Assembly (NCBI GenBank): GCA_020746835.1
Contig: JAGPNK010000009.1
Span: 1,240,001 to 1,304,000 of the forward strand
DNA: 64,000 bases
From: Stachybotrys elegans
Taxonomy: Eukaryota > Ascomycota > Sordariomycetes > Hypocreales > Stachybotryaceae
Direction: 5' to 3'
Of the stretch, positions 62,852-64,000 are shown one piece after another. The notes under the pieces are model-generated. The model was not told where the DNA came from, did not search any database, and saw nothing but the letters and a program-made list of their open reading frames with translations. Positions within the stretch are counted from its first letter, which is position 1; every line of letters begins with the position of its first letter. The translations under genes were made by a program, and so were the position numbers.

Positions 62852-63710
62852 AAAGGCTGGGAGGCAATCCATTTGTCAATCTACTTAACCTCTGTTTTCA
62901 ACTATTAGGAGATGGGGCGAAGATGAATGCATAACATTAAGCCTTACTGAACGAGTTTGTATGCTTTTTGGGCTGCTCTCCCTTGATCAAGCATCCGTAT
63001 TCCCCATATCGCGACTCACGATAATGATCCGTGACATAAATCAAATCCAGTAGTGATTGATGAACCAATGGTAACATCCGCGGGATGAAGATTTGAAACC
63101 ACCAATCTGATCATTACCCTGGCACTCGTCATTACCATTGCAAATCGACTAGAGCATCCCCAACATTTCCTAGTTTGAATCACTTGTTGGCTGCACCATT
63201 GGTTGGCAAGGAAATAAAGAACTTCCGTATCTGTCCAAGTGCCGCATGAGCCCACGAGCTTCTCATGAAACAAACCCATCCAAAGCACCATTTCGCTAGG
63301 CACAGTGGCTGGTGTGGCCATGGCATTTTACTGGGTCTGCCAGCGGCAGAGCAAGGAGGAGGCACAAACGTGTGTCCAATGTGGCGAGCACCATGCGGCA
63401 CAGACGGCTTGGTTGCTGCCTCCGCCCAATCACGGCGGCGGATTCCCCGAAACAAATCCATCTTTCCCGGCGCGCACCCTCAGGGGATTTATTTACAGTG
63501 CCGTCATGGGCGGACGCCTTTAGAACATTGTTTCTTCAGGCTGTTTCAACTCGCTGGGCTCGTGCCGCGCGACCCCTGCCAGCATCCCGCCCGCCTGCAT
63601 CTATATTTCTGGCCTTCCGCCCATTCGCCATGCTCCTCCACGGCGGCGATTCCCGACTTCTTCATCTCTTTTGTTTTGATACCCGAGGAGTTCTTGTCGA
63701 AAAAAAAAAA
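62852..63710. other. Spacer upstream of the last gene
   Basis: The 859 bases hold the 3' end of the secreted protein gene and the promoter of the last gene. An A11 run (63700-63710) directly abuts the ATG at 63711. No other gene is supported. Confidence 0.5.
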
Positions 63711-64000
63711 ATGTGGAGGGAAAACGGCAGCAGTGTTCTGGGCGACTTGGGCGACATGTGGAGGCAGGCCATGCCCTTCTCGCGGCGCTTCCGAGACAGC
63801 ACTGGTCGCAAGCCCGCCCTCCGATACCACATTACGCCGGCCGTTGTCTTTTTCATTTACATGATTATTTTGATTGTCCCTTGGGTGCTGCTCTGCATCT
63901 TGGCCGAGCGACCTTTCTCAGCTTCCTCCTACTACGACCAGAGGGGAACAATGACCCGTCAGGATATACAAGCGATAGATGCTGTTGTGCGATTTGCCAA
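63711..64000 (+). CDS. Membrane protein, 5' part only (runs off the window)
   Basis: The frame opens at ATG 63711 and stays open to the window's end, giving 96 residues plus two bases. It starts MWRENGSSVLGDLGDMWRQA, then a basic stretch (FSRRFRDSTGRKPALRYH). One strong membrane segment follows, AVVFFIYMIILIVPWVLLCIL, then ERPFSASSYYDQRGTMTRQDI. The pattern, with a basic cytoplasmic front and a single early helix, is like the start of large fungal membrane proteins of unknown function. The A11 tract immediately before the ATG is unusual as a leader end. Exon structure beyond 64000 is unknown. Confidence 0.65.
   Translation, partial: MWRENGSSVLGDLGDMWRQAMPFSRRFRDSTGRKPALRYHITPAVVFFIYMIILIVPWVLLCILAERPFSASSYYDQRGTMTRQDIQAIDAVVRFA

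Overview
This window is nuclear DNA from a filamentous ascomycete. The genes have short introns (about 45-65 bases, one of 381) with GT..AG ends and CTAAC/CTGAC-like branch sites. Third codon positions favour C. The families are typical of Pezizomycotina: Zn2Cys6 regulators, a HET-domain protein, a DDX60-like helicase, a kinesin-8 and Ser/Thr-rich secreted proteins. The overall flavour suggests a Sordariomycete, perhaps Hypocreales, but that is inference. Exon models below were built by hand from splice signals, reading phase and family conservation.

Layout. 0-13.4 kb: kynureninase (BNA5, +) facing a Zn2Cys6 regulator (-), an intron-containing tRNA-Gln(CTG) (-), a kinesin-8 (-), a HET-domain protein (+) and a BuGZ/ZNF207-type zinc-finger protein (-). 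13.4-20.2 kb: mostly non-coding, rich in short tandem repeats, with one short Zn2Cys6 protein that carries an apparent frame break. 20.2-29.0 kb: KEOPS subunit CGI121 (+), proline dehydrogenase (-) and, divergent from it, an acetylglutamate kinase lacking the usual fused reductase (+); then a divergent pair of small conserved proteins sharing a 232-base promoter. 29.5-46.6 kb: a Cdc1/Ted1-type phosphoesterase, a small secreted protein, a six-exon DDX60-like helicase, TIM50, an F-box-like protein, VTA1 and a putative GPI-anchored secreted protein. 46.6-64 kb: gene-poor, accessory-looking, with a cytochrome P450, an alpha/beta hydrolase and an MFS sugar transporter all on the minus strand, a 5.6-kb stretch without a convincing gene, a secreted protein, and the start of a membrane protein that runs off the window.

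Functional themes. Housekeeping functions (tRNA modification, mitochondrial import, ESCRT disassembly, GPI/ER quality control, spindle function) dominate the left and centre. Amino-acid metabolism is represented by kynureninase and by the divergent proline dehydrogenase/acetylglutamate kinase pair, which act at two ends of the glutamate-ornithine-proline network. The right-hand third is lineage-variable in character. I found no CRISPR array, transposase, backbone biosynthetic enzyme (PKS, NRPS, terpene synthase) or clearly new multi-gene system. The most unusual items are the reductase-less kinase, the frame break in the second regulator, a start codon that is alone in its coding exon, a GC-AG intron, stop-free introns, and a shared dispersed repeat.
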